64,000 nucleotides of DNA, taken from NCBI RefSeq assembly GCF_963259705.1, contig NC_081852.1, forward strand, positions 59,086,859 to 59,150,858. Direction: 5' to 3'. Positions 11,069-23,328 of this stretch are shown piece after piece. This DNA comes from Myotis daubentonii. Its lineage: Eukaryota > Chordata > Mammalia > Chiroptera > Vespertilionidae. Position 1 is the stretch's first letter, and each line of letters starts with the position of its first letter. Under the pieces are notes generated by a model. It ran no database searches. It saw nothing but the letters and a program-made list of their open reading frames with translations, and was not told the DNA's origin. Made by a program: the position numbers and the translations under genes.

Positions 11069-11503
11069 AACCGGTGTTCTCTCAGGAGGAATCTGGCCCC
11101 GACATCTGTGAGGCAGGAATTCACCTGGGCTTGGACACTGGGAGGAAGCCTGCCTCTGGGAACATGGAACTTCTCTCAATGATGGCCTGGTGGGTTCTCT
11201 CCTGGGCCCATTCCCACCCTCCTGACCAGCCCCTCTGGACGGGCCTCTTCTCGGCCTGGTCAGAGCCGCCGAGCTCCTGGTCACACCAGCAACACCTGGG
11301 CTGGGGCTGGTTTTGACTCTCACTGCTGACCCTGTCCTGCTCTAGATGCCAACCCCTCTTCTCGGACCACTGAGTTCAGGGGCCTCTGCGTCAGGACGCA
11401 GGTCACCATTCTCTCCATTCGAGCTGAGGCTGAGCCATCACTCCTGACCAGTGACTCCCAATGTGACATCTGGGCGAGACCCAGTGGACACTCACAGGGA
11501 GCA

Positions 11504-11507
<4 letters not shown>

Positions 11508-11566
<59 letters not shown>
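11508..11566. repeat. (GA)n microsatellite
   Basis: A pure GA run of about 29 units. The apparent Arg/Glu open frame over it is an artefact of the repeat. Confidence 0.95.
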
Positions 11567-11568
<2 letters not shown>

Positions 11569-12894
11569 CCTGGGCCGGGCTGAGGAGGTCTCCTGGGGAT
11601 GAATCCTCCTGCTGGAAGTCGAGTGCCTGGTCCCAGGGTTTCGGAAATATTTGCTCTGGGAGAGCTGACCTCACAGCTCTTGGCTGAGTGGCCCTTGGGA
11701 GGGCCTATCCCTCTGTCCCGCTGTCCTGGGGACTGTCAAGTCACATGTTCTTGGTGACAGGAACTCGGTGTGACTCATCTGCTTAGCGGTGATGGATGCC
11801 ACCAAAACAAACATCTGGATTTCACTATAAGTGGTTTCCATGGCGATGCATTCATCCCAGCAGGCAGCCTCCCTTTGCTGAGAGGGCTGGGCCTCCTTGA
11901 GAGACTGGTGGTGGGGAGGGGGTCTCTGCTTGGGTCCGAAAAGCAGAGCGAATGGAGGAACTGATGTTCTCCAAAATCGCTCTGAGGGCCAGCACTGTCC
12001 TCATGATGAGAGCCGAGCTCATCCCGCACCTTCTGGGACATGCAAAGTCCCGCTGGGGGTGCGGGCCAGGTGGGGAAGGCCCTGCTCATGGGGAGGGCAC
12101 TGGCCCTGGGAAAAGAGACAGTAAGATGAGTGTGGTTAAGGCATGGTGGGACAGGAGCAAGACTGGGCAAAGGGCCATCCATTCTGAAGGGGAGGAGCAG
12201 GCAGGTAGGGCTCCCTGGAGGAGGCACCTTGAAGGGTAAGTAGGATCCACAGAGTAGGGAGAGTCTGTGAGGTGGCCGGACAGGGAGCAGATGGGGCTGG
12301 TGTTTGCAGAGGGACTCAGGTGTGAGCGATGACATGGCAGAGAGGCTCAGGCCAGCCCGCTGCACACCTCAAAGGCCAGTGGGAGGGAATTTCCTCAGGT
12401 GCAACAGGCAGCTGCCCACGGTCTCAGGCAGAGGAGCGGCTGGGAGGGAGCGAGGCCCCAGGGACACAGGACAGGCTGGGTGAGGGTGGTGCGGGGCTCG
12501 GACTGAGCAGGCCCAGCTTCAGCCACTGGGGTGTCGGGCCAACAGGGAGCCTCTGAGATTCCAGCAGTCCCTGCCCCTCCCCGGAAGGAACCAGACTCCA
12601 GGCCTCTGCAGCCAGACCACCACCAGTAGCTCTCCAGCCCCCGGGGTCCTGCCGTTGGCTGACCCAAGCCCAGACGCCCCCCACCTGGCCACAGACACCC
12701 AGAGAGGTAGGTCCTCTGCTGTTTGGGCAGGTGCCGTGCAGATGGAGCCGTGTGTCCCACAAAGCCGGAAGTGTGACTGTTGGTCCTTTCCAGGAGGTGT
12801 GTGCCCTGGCGGGATCCGTCACCCTTCCCTGCTCACTGGGCTCCGGAGCAGGTGCTGAGCGGGCCTGCCGGAGGCCAGGACCCCAGGTCCAGGA

Positions 12895-12985
12895 CAGGGC
12901 GTGACTTGCCCCAGGCTGCACGCCAGTGAGGGCGGGAGGGTCTAGAACTCGGGTTTCTGCCTCTGCTCCAGGACCCCACCCACAG
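12895..12985 (+). mobile_element. MIR-like SINE remnant
   Basis: gacttgccccaggctgcac, then gtctagaactcgggtttctg, follow the order of the MIR core (cttgcccaaggtcacac ... gattcgaacccagg). It is short and old. Confidence 0.45.
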
Positions 12986-14572
12986 CTGCTGGTCCTTTTG
13001 CTCGTGGGTCCAAACAGACCGGGGCCGATTATCTCACTGCTCTGGGTGGTTTAAATGTCCTTTGGCAAATGCAGCTTACTAGTAATCAAATAAGTTCCTC
13101 ACTATTCCTGATTCAGCAAGCGTCTGTTGAGGGCACATGTGGTGGGTGGTGGGCTAGTCATGGCTCAGTGTGGATGCACCGGAGTCGCTGCTCAGACCCC
13201 CCTGGTAGGGCCCCTGGCCGGCCTCCTGGCCCCTGTTCCCAGCTGCGGGCCCCAGGGGCCGCGGGACCGACCGACCGAGTGCAGCCGGCAGGAGCTGGAG
13301 CGGGTCCTAGGCCTGAGGGGGGCGGTCACGCCTTCTCTGCACAAGAACTGGCATCACCACCAATAAACAAATGTGTTCACTGGGTTTGGTTTGAAGCGGA
13401 TGAGAAGGCACCAAAGGTTCTGCCGTCATTAAAAACCAGCCGTGTGGCCGCAGCTCCATCAGCAAGAAATTCCCGTTTCCGGATGCAGCCCCACCTGGCT
13501 CCAGAGGGAAGGCTGCTGCCGTAAGTTAATTAGGAGAATAAATCGCCTGGAAACCCGGAGCCTCTGAGAACAGGGAAATGGACCCCGGCTCAGGCCCGCA
13601 TGGACAGCGCCACGCGGAGGGGCCGTGTGGAGGAGCCGCAAGGACAGCCGCCTGACGTCTCTCCCAGGACCCGTGGGCACAAACAACGGGCACAGTCCTG
13701 CCGTGATGGAGACGGTCCGATGACTGGGACAGTCCCGCTATGCCGTGGAGGGGCTGGCAGTATCTCAAGGGGAAAACGATTTGGTTCCCATCCAAAGCCT
13801 GCATCTCAGGGACGATGTCACTCAGTTTGCCCTCGGTGCTGGAGGCAGCAAACCCGAGGCCACGATTGAGTGGGAGCTGTGTCTGACCCGGTCCCGTGTC
13901 TGTGCCTCCAGGGCTCACAATGCAGAATGGATGCATCTTTCCCAGTGACATGCGAGAGAACGCGATGTCCTGTGCACCCAGAACCAGTGAGCCTGCTCCC
14001 CACCAGGGCCACGGAGCCATGGCACCCACGCCAGGGGCATTTCGGTGGAGTCTGTGGGGCCACCCTGCCCTCCCGCCACCTTCCAGGGGCACGGTCGTCA
14101 GAGGTCCAGCCTTTCATGGTGGAGGTCCTTAAAGGACCGGGCAGCCCTCCTCCATCCCCGCACCCCACAGCGACCATCCCTACACACCCCAGTTCATCAA
14201 ATCTGTTCTTCAGGGACGAAGACCAGGCTTAGACCGTCTTCCTTGTCCACCCGTAAGCCACAGCCGCCGGTCAGTAGAGATGGTGCTTTCTGGGTGGATC
14301 CTGTGCGCTGATGAGCACTGAGTGTCCAAGACGGAGGGCCGTGAGCTGGGACCACTCACTGGGCCACGCTCGCCTACCACTGGGGCCATTAGAGAGAGGC
14401 CATTCACAGCACACAGTGATCTCAGTCAGGAGCCTGTCCTGTCCTCCCTGCCTGGTGGAGGCTGACAAGAGGGTTTCTGCCAAGGCTCTCAGACTGCGGG
14501 AATGCACCGCTGAGTGGAGATTCTGAGACCTGAACGCTCCAGGCCAGGTGGAACCCGGGGAACTATCTCCTG

Positions 14573-14733
14573 GGTGGGGGACACCTGAGGGACACCCGAG
14601 GACACACAGGGGACACCTGGAGGGAGGCACCTGGAGGGGATGCCTGGGGGCCACCTGGAGGGCCACTTGGAGGGCCACCTGGAGAGGACCTGGGGGGACA
14701 CATGGAGGAGATCTGGAGGGACACTCCTGGGGT
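14573..14733. repeat. Degenerate 12-bp minisatellite
   Basis: Variants of CCACCTGGAGGG and ggacacctggag are repeated about a dozen times with substitutions. It is non-coding. Confidence 0.7.
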
Positions 14734-17700
14734 GGCCTGCTGCTCCCCAAGAACTGCCCAATTCTGCCAGCGGGCTCTGGCCAGACCCTTCTGAATTGAT
14801 GCCCAGAGGAGAAACCACCTCTGTGCGTTTGACACAGAAGAACATCCTTGGATCTCCATGGAAACGTGTCTCCTTGGTCCAACCGCTTGGCTTCTGAGCG
14901 GGTCGCAGGCGAACTGGGCTGGCGTTACCCATCCGTGGGCTCAGATCCTTGGTCTTGACTGCGTTGCTGCAACCCCATTAGTCTGGGTATTGAACACTAA
15001 TACACAGTGAAGTTAAAAAAAATTAGTTTCAAGTTTCCTTCCTTGATTTGGACTTAATTTGCTATAACCATTTTCACTTGATGATGCTGTTTCTTCATTA
15101 AAAAAAAAAAAGGACCAAACCCAAAAGAAAAAGGCAAATTTTGACATGACACATTCGTGAAGAGGCCAATGCATCCCAGTGGTGGGAGGCAGGGCCGCTG
15201 GGGGATGCCGGCTGGCAGTGGCATTGTGCCTGCTGGGGCGACTGTCGCTCAGTCGCTGTTGTGGGAGGTCTCGGCACAGTCCTGTGTGTGCATCAATGGC
15301 AAATTCAATTAGCGCACACTGAAGTAGCATTTAACTGCTCGCACGCTTCTGAAGCCGGCTCCCTGCTGGGCGATCAGCATCAGATGAAGCCAGCTCCCTC
15401 CCGGGGGTCTAGGACCACCGGGCAGAGGGCCAGGCGGTGCCAGGAACAGAGGGTCGTGGTGTTTCCCAGACGCATCCGTGAGCTCCGGGCAAACCCGTCC
15501 ATCACCCTCTGAGTACATGGATGCGGTGGTGACTCAGCCTGTTGGGCACCTCTTGCCTGATGGCAGACTGTGTCCCTGGGGAGACCACGTGTGGGGATGG
15601 GGACGGTGCCCCCTGCTCCTGCAGTTTTCCCATAAAACACGGGGCTTTCCCAGCCTCGCCAGTAGTGGAGCCAGGGCTCTGTGATCCCAGGAAGCCAAGC
15701 CCTCCAGGCACATTCTCTGCAACACCTTCTCCCTGGATGGAGGAGAGACCCTCTGCTCGAGGGAGGGCGGCCCCTCATCACTCCCCCGCCTGCTCAGTCT
15801 GTCTCAAGGTCCACGTCCCCTTCCCTTTGTAAGGACACTGTCATTGGGTGCAGGGCCCACCTGGACGACCCAGGTGACCGCACCTGAAGACGTTTAACAT
15901 GCACCTGTCAGAGACCCTTGTTCGAAGTCCAGACTCGCAGGTTTTGGGTTAAGACATGGACATGTTGTCTTGGGGCCATGACAGTCTTCGGTCCCAGAGA
16001 CCCACCACTCAGACTGTCACAGGAGGGAGACGGAGGCAGGGTGAGGCGAGGGAGCAGGTGACGTGTGGCAGCAGTGGGGCAGGACCACAGCCCCTACGTC
16101 CTTCGCCTGTCCAACCAGCAGGACCAGGGCCAGGCTGGGGGACGTGATGGCATTTCTTTCCGAGTCTCTCTGGGGCCACAGCCCGGGGGACTCCAAGGAA
16201 GTGAGCGAGGTCAAGGCTAAGAGAGAGAGGCCCAGTGAGCGTGAGCTTCGCCGTCAGCGGCGTGCAGGCCGTGGGCCTCCAGGAGGCAGCGGCCAGCTGT
16301 GTCCAGGGCTGACCTTCCAGGCCTGGGAGTTTCCTGAGAGTCGCAGCTGCGGTTAAGTGAGAGGATGCTTGTCCTTCGTGGCTTCCTTCCTCTGACAGCC
16401 TGCTGCAGATTTTCTTTCAGGTCAGTGTCATGCTATAATTAACATGGATGCTGAAAATTTAATTAAGATCCATGTTTCATGGATACAAGCAGCCTTTTCA
16501 CACTCTGGGGCAGCTGATGTGCAGGGATGGCTCAGAGGAGGTTTGAGACATGGTCCACTGGGCAGGGAAGTCTCCACTGAGCTTCTAACGAAGGTCCAGA
16601 CTTTCTGGGTGACCCAGACGAGGCTCAGTTCCATCTCCTGCCCTCCTTGTGCCCCTGCCCAGGGCAGCTGTCACTATTGTCCCCAAGGAAGCCAGGAAGG
16701 CTGCCTGGGGTGCCGGCCCTGCCTGGCTGGCTGCTGCTGAGCTTCCCCAGGGACCTCCCCCCGCCCCACACCCCGGCACATCCGCGGCTCCAAATCCAGG
16801 GGCCAATCAGTGGCTTGGGACACCTCGCCATCACCCACCATGTCATGGGCACTTACTCCTCTCCACCCCTGAGGGGAGGAAAGCCTCTGCCGATCACTAG
16901 CTCTGCCTTGCAGCCCCAACCCCCCTGACCCGGGTGGCTCTTGAACACCAGCGGCTGCAGGAAGACACTTCATCTAAATGTCGATGTGAAAACTGGGGTG
17001 ACCGTGACATGGCAATGACGCCCCAGCTGAGAGGGGCTCCACCTGGAGCTCCAGGCACAGGGCTGCCAGACAGGCCCCCCCCCCCCCCAGTATCACCGAC
17101 ATGGTGATGTGCAGTCCTGTGGTGGGACCTGTAGCACCCCCTCTTGGTGCTCATGGCTGAGCCTGTCTGTGGGGACGGGGGGACCCACATTCCTGGTCAC
17201 TGAGACAGGCAGGGAACAGGCATGGGTCCCAGCGTCGGAACACGCAGTGTGCCTGGAACCCCAGGGCCCCGCCCCACCCCCGGAATGGCGAGGTTCAATA
17301 TTTCTGGCATAATTCACTTGGTGACGTCTCCACTATTTATTTGGAATTTAACTTGAACCTGACGATTTGAGATTTTTCTTGGGAAAAGAAAATGCTCCTT
17401 CTTAGTTCAAGTTACTTCAGGGTTTTTCTGCCAACGTTCCCAATTTTGGAGTGGGCTGTACAGATTAAAGCCTGTGACGTAACATCTTTTAATACTAAAT
17501 ATAACTGCAAATGGAAGGTTTATTATAAAAGGTTTTCCTAAAATACTCCGAAACTGCATTTACTTGAGACTAAATTGATTAAAAATTTATTAGCTTTTAT
17601 TTGAAACTCATTTTAAATCTCTCTTAGATTGGGAGAAAGATTCTCCTTCCTCATCTACATATGTTTTTAACATTAATGTGTTTCCTCAAATAGTAAGTTT

Positions 17701-20700
17701 ACTCTAGAAAACAAGACTGTTTAGTCTTTTAAAAAATTTATATCTTAGGTACCTTTTAAAACCTCCTTCTTGGACATTGGTTCTTCCTGCCAACCTCAGG
17801 GTTTGATGAGTTAACATATTCTCTTTCTGCCCATTGAGTGGCTGCCACTGAGCCGCCATGAATGTCTGGCCTGTGAATCTCTTACAAACGTCATCATCTC
17901 ATTTGAGCTGAAAAAAAACAACCCCTGGGAAGGGGCAGGCAGAGGGCAGCTGTTCTCAATGGCCTCCCCGTAGGAGGAGAAAGGGGCTAGGACTGCCCAG
18001 GGCCACATCCTCTCCACCCAGGGCACCCAGGCCCATGGGTGCGCCTGCAGCCCAGGACTAACTGTGGGCCGTTCTCTCGGCTTTTAGTTGGTTGTCTCAT
18101 TCCATGGTATATATAGATATTTTTTAACAGTAAAGGCTTAATTGTTTTTTGTAAAACATGATACATGCTCCTTATTAAGAAAATTTCAAGCTATACCACC
18201 AAGAAAGTAAAAATCTTATCCAAAATCTAACCACTCAGTGCACGTACCTCTTTGCACATATTTATAGCTAGAAAGAAATAAATCATTTTTGAGAATTGGG
18301 GTAATATATACATAGTGTTTTAATAAAATGTCCATAATTAATTTTACTTGAAATCAACTTAAGAAGAGTTGGTTGAAATGAACCTGATGGAACAGACCAT
18401 TAAGTAAACATTCCTTTCTGTGAGAGGTGTTTGCCAGGTCCCCGACCGCCAGCACCTGGGCTCCCCATGGAACCTGGGGAGTGACCCCAGGGCCGCCGAG
18501 ACCTGACATCAGTGGCTGGTGCAGTTGGCATTGGAGGTGCTGAAAGCTCCCCAGACTGCAGCTGGCCTGGCAGGAGGATTCCTCTGGGGATACACTTGGG
18601 AGGAGACAGATGCTGGGAGCAGAGCACCACACGGTGGGCACAGCTGACCAGGTCTCCTGTCATGCCCATCCATGGGGATGTGGCTGGGTGACCAGCCCGT
18701 AGGGCTGCATCTCTGGGCAAACCTGGGGTCCAGCCTGCCTGTCCCTATTCTTGGGCCCTGGGGCTGTCGGAGGTGAGGGGTGGCAAGCAGTAAAAGTGCC
18801 GAGTGGGGGTTGAGTATGAGGCTCCAGGCCACCACTGGTCAGGTTGATGGTCAGAAGGTGCTGTAACCACAGGCCTCCTGCTCTCTGCACTCCCACAGGC
18901 ATTGCTGTGGTTCTCAGGTGGACATGGCCCTTTCCTCCCCTGGCCCATGAGCACCAGGCCCGGTCAGGGCCCGTGGTAACCCCAGATCTTCTCCCACTGG
19001 AGCTGCCAGAGGCCAGACTGGCTCCTCCCCCGGCAATGACGAAGGGAAGGGTGAATGAATGAGGGCGAAGAGGAATGAGGCTGGGTAGGAAGGCCAAGGT
19101 CTGAGAGTGGACAGTCAACCGCAGGGGCTGGGCCACCGGGAGAGAGGGGGAGGCTGCTGTGCTTCCTGGGGAGCCTCTCACTGGGGAGCACCCCTCCAAG
19201 TCTTCTGCAGCCTGGGAGGCCCTCCATTCCCAGCAAACATGTGAGGAAGAAAACTCCCCTTCCTCCCTAGCCAGCCTCACCGGGCACGGTGGAGAGCAGG
19301 ACGCAGGCTCCGCGGGATGAATAACGGCGGCCTTTACACCAGCAGCACGTGTACATCCCGCCTGCGTCCTCCCGGGAAGACTGCGTTTACCCTCCTGCAC
19401 CCTCAGCAAGCAGATGCCAGGGACATGGACAGCGTGCTCAGCCAGTGCTCAGGGGCACAGCTTGAAGGCGGGCGAGGCCAGAGGAACAAGCCTGGAGCCA
19501 GGTGACCCCACGTGGGGACACTGGCTGTTAATCTCACCCAGCTCTTCCCAACAGGCTGTAGCTGGGCCAGCCTCCCGCCTCCCTTGCACAGCCAGCGGCT
19601 GCTGTCTACCCACCTATGGCCATGAGATCAGGCCTCCAAGGCCGCCTACAGCAGACCGGCCTGCAGGTGGGTCCTCACAGGCGAGCCCCGGGGCTGGCTT
19701 CCCGGGAGATATCTCTGTAACTCTCAACGCCTTCAAATGCTGGAAGAACCAGTGGGCTTTGATATATGTTTCAAAAATAAGACAGCGTGGACTCTATGAG
19801 GCATGATCAATAAAGAGCAGGCACCCTCCGGTCCTTTGCTTGTCGCACAATGACAGGACGCCCTTGGCTTCTGTTTAGAAAGTGCAGGGACTTTTAACAA
19901 GCCTTGTGTTAGAGAAGCGAAACGGGTTTACTGGCCGGGCCCCAGGGTTCCTGGGGCTTCTGAGCGAGAGCGTCATGTTGCCCTGACGCCTGCTCAGCCA
20001 CTGTGCTTTTAGAGTTTTATTTTTAACCGGCACATCCGGCCTATGATTGGGGCCAGGACAAGGGAGACATCTTGGTGTTGAAATGACAGGTTTCAAAGTC
20101 TGGCTGTCAGCTGCCTTCTTGAGCGTTGCCAGGACCTGCCCAGTGCTGAGAGCCATGCCTTGTGGGCCGAGGGGCACGGCTCTCCAAGCCCAGCCTTTAC
20201 AGACACGAGGGCCTGGGGTGGGGCAGTGGTGATCGGCCTCACGCTGGACTGACTGGTACATTGGAGGATGCTTGTCTTGAGGGCAGTGAGGCCAGGGTGA
20301 CCACACTGCCTCTTTATGTGGCTCTTCCCAAAGGTAGGATCGCTGAGAGCTGCCTGGTTCCAGGACTCGCACCCTTGGGCCAACCAGATCACGCTGGGCT
20401 GCAAGGGTCCTGGGCAAGGCTTCCAGGAGTCAGAGGGTTAGCCTAGAACCATAGAAAACCTCCCTGTCTTGTCCATCACTACCCTAAATTTTGCAGAAAC
20501 GAGGAGCTGGATGTGTGAGTCCCTGTGGTCCAAGCAGGCGGGACTGTGATGGTCAAGCCCTTGTCACCCCAGAGTCCCGTGCTGGAGCCTATGCCCAGCA
20601 GCCCTGGTGCAGGGCGGACGGCACCAGTGACCGAGGTTCCCCCCCGCCAAGTGTCACTCTGGAATTCCTCAGACTGGGTATCACAGCAAGAGTTCAGGTA

Positions 20701-21469
20701 AAAATACTGCAGACAGATAGACTGACGTCCCTACGCCCCCAATTAGGGCAGTGAGCTCTACTGGGCTGGCTTCCTTTTAGGGTCCCCCAGCTGGTTTCAT
20801 CATCAAATGGAAAACCTGTGAGCTACACTATTGCCAAGAACACTGTGGAGGCAGGAGGGAGCGGCCGACAGAGGAGACCAGGAGGGATGGGACCCTGAGC
20901 CCTGCCAGCATCGAGTTGGGGGCCGGGCAGGTGCCGGGTGGCGTGAAGGATAAGAAGGGCGCGTCTAAGCAGAGTGGCAGCCTCCTTGTCTATTTTTAGC
21001 TCTTTCCTGCTATCTCAATGGAGTGCCTTGATTGCAGAGAATCCGGTACGATCGGCAGCGGGGCTCCTTGACCTCTCGCTGATGAGATTACCATGCAAGT
21101 CAGTCGCAGGCATCTTGTCAGCAGTAAGTTGCAGGGACACGTGGCTTCTCCTGCCCAGGACTCCTCCTGGGACCCGGCTTCTGCATGATGCCCAGTGTCC
21201 AGTCATGGGTGGGAATGTGTTTGCTTTCAGAACCTCTCAAACCAGCCATTCTAGAATGTTCCCTCCAACCAGTCTATGCGGCTCTGAGTCCTGGCCACTG
21301 GCCACTGCCCAGGACCCCAGGTTATCGTGGGAACCATGGGCTTTGCACAACCAATTTTTAAGTCTCTTATTCCGCATGTTCTGAGAAACACTCATGTGGA
21401 CTGTAGGTACCTTCCTCCCTGCCTGGGAGCCCCTTGGTCACCTGCCCATTGTGTCCATTCCTGCCTTGG

Positions 21470-21488
21470 TGTGTGTGTGTGTGTGTGG
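21470..21488. repeat. Short (GT)n microsatellite
   Basis: A run of about nine GT units followed by a G run. Confidence 0.8.
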
Positions 21489-23109
21489 GGGGGTCACCTG
21501 CCTATATAAACTTGCACAGCCCTGCTAGTAAGATGCACTGTTTTAATTAACTAGAATACGTCCTGCTTGGGTTTTCGGTAAATATTTTATTAGTGTTAAT
21601 ACTGAGAGCCCTTCGCGCCGAGGGCTCCCTTCCCCGGGGAGCATTAGTGAAGTACCTCCATGGAGCTCGCTCATCCGGAGACAACGTCACGGCTTCGCCC
21701 TCCGCCTGCACGGCTGTTACATCTGGTCTGAGGGACCTTAGGAAAAACTACAACAGCAGGAAGAAAATCTGCCAAGGACCTGCTTGCAGCCGGTCACCCT
21801 TAGTCCTTACAGACATGGGGGTGAGGTCTTGGCCACAACAGACACGCCCAGACCTCCATTAGGCCCAGCTGCAGGGCATGACTTCCTCATGCACTGAGGA
21901 CCCGGGCCATGTGGGCCCCGGCCATGCAGATGTCATGAGCAGCGTCCTCACAGCAGGCGGGGCCTGGGTACGCTGTGGAGCCTGTTATGGGCTCTCCCCA
22001 TCCTTGTGGGGCCTGGAGGGCCAACTCAAAGAGCACGGGCTCCACTGTAGGCTCTGTCCCACTTGCCTGGACCTCTGGGTCCATCCACTAACCCCCTTGC
22101 CCATCGGGGGCTGCTGCCGAGCCTCTTCAGAGGGTCAGCTCGCAGTTCTGTCCTGCTGACCCTCCACCCCAGTGACTCAGGACCAGCCAGGCCAGCTGGT
22201 GCAGCTTGAGCTCTGAGCCTCCCCTTTGTCATCCTTGTGGCCTCATACCTGGCAAATCTCGCTCCCCCTCTGGACAGGCCGCCTGGCACTGTGGTCATCA
22301 GACCTCAGAGTGATGGCCTGATGATGGCCAGGAGGGACCTGCATCCTCTGGGGTGGATGGCGGGGATCTGGCGTGTGTTCCAACGTTCACAGGCCCCCCG
22401 GTTACCTCTGCCTGCTGGGCCTCCCGGTAACGGCGATGTGGGTGGGCCTGGGGCAAATCCCGCTCACCACTGGAGGGTGCTGTGGAGCCCGGCCTGGCCC
22501 TGCCCACGCACACCAATCAGCTTCCCAGAGGCAGCCTGGCTCACGTCCACGCGGTGCCTGCCGTGGCCGCTTCCTCTCATTTTCCTGAACTTCCTGCACC
22601 GCCGCACTGTTTGTCCCTCCAGGAACAGAGGACGGGCAAGGTCACGACCCTTTCAGATGTCCCTGCCGTGACACTGCACGGAGATCAGCACCAGACCTCC
22701 GCGGGGCCGCTCTGTCCCCCGTCACCCTGGGACCCTCGCGTCGTGGGGCCCTTGAGGAGGAGGCACTGAGAACCTTCTGGGCTTCCCCAAGAACCCTGGT
22801 CGGAAAAGCACCCCCGGGCGACGGCTCTGCCAACAGCAGCATTAAATACACGGTGTATAACCATGGCAGACGAGCTCTACAAGTTCACGTTTATGTTGCT
22901 GTCAGTGCCAGCCTGGAACTTACAGCGTCTTAAGCCGCTGCGGGAGCGCTGGCTTCACAGGAACCCGAGCAGCGGTGCTTGCTCCGGCCTCTCACCGGTC
23001 CCGGTCCCGGGGCTGTGACGGGCCACACGCTGGGACCGGGCTGGCAGGTGGCCTCCTCCGCCAGGAGGACCCCTTCCCGGCCTCCTTCACACCTTTGCAC
23101 TCAGTTTAC

Positions 23110-23328
23110 AGCATCCCCCGCACCTTCCCAGCATCCCCCGCACCTTCCCAGCATCCCCCGCACCTTCCCAGCATCCCCCGCACCTTCTCAGCATCTTCCG
23201 TACCTTCCCAGCGTCCTCTGTACCTTCCCAGCAACCCCTGTATTTTCCCAGCATCCCCCGCACCTTCCCAGCATCCCCTGCACCTTCCCAGCATCCTCCC
23301 CACCTTCCCGGCATCCACCGCACGTCCC
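23110..23328. repeat. 20-bp minisatellite, about 11 copies
   Basis: The unit CAGCATCCCCCGCACCTTCC is repeated head to tail with occasional substitutions (for example gtacc, gcaacc). Because 20 is not a multiple of 3, open frames cross it in all phases without meaning. Confidence 0.93.

Larger units (their letters stand above)
11567..23109. other. Long gene-free stretch
   Basis: GC-rich intergenic DNA with no protein family, RNA gene or intact element recognised. It holds a MIR-like patch (about 12895-12985), a degenerate 12-bp repeat (14573-14733), two AT-rich islands (about 17310-17790 and 18105-18365) and a short GT run (21470-21488). Many open frames are present on both strands because stops are rare in GC-rich DNA, but none shows conserved motifs. 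Confidence 0.5.

Noticed and set aside
18660..19409. 249-codon minus-strand open frame
   Set aside because: No recognisable domain, no splice-consistent neighbours, and composition typical of GC-rich non-coding DNA with competing frames.
21580..21600. ttttattagtgtta resembling the Helitron 5' end (minus strand)
   Set aside because: Only about 14 bases match, and no CTAG-type 3' end with the gtgcacgaa hairpin is found at a plausible distance.
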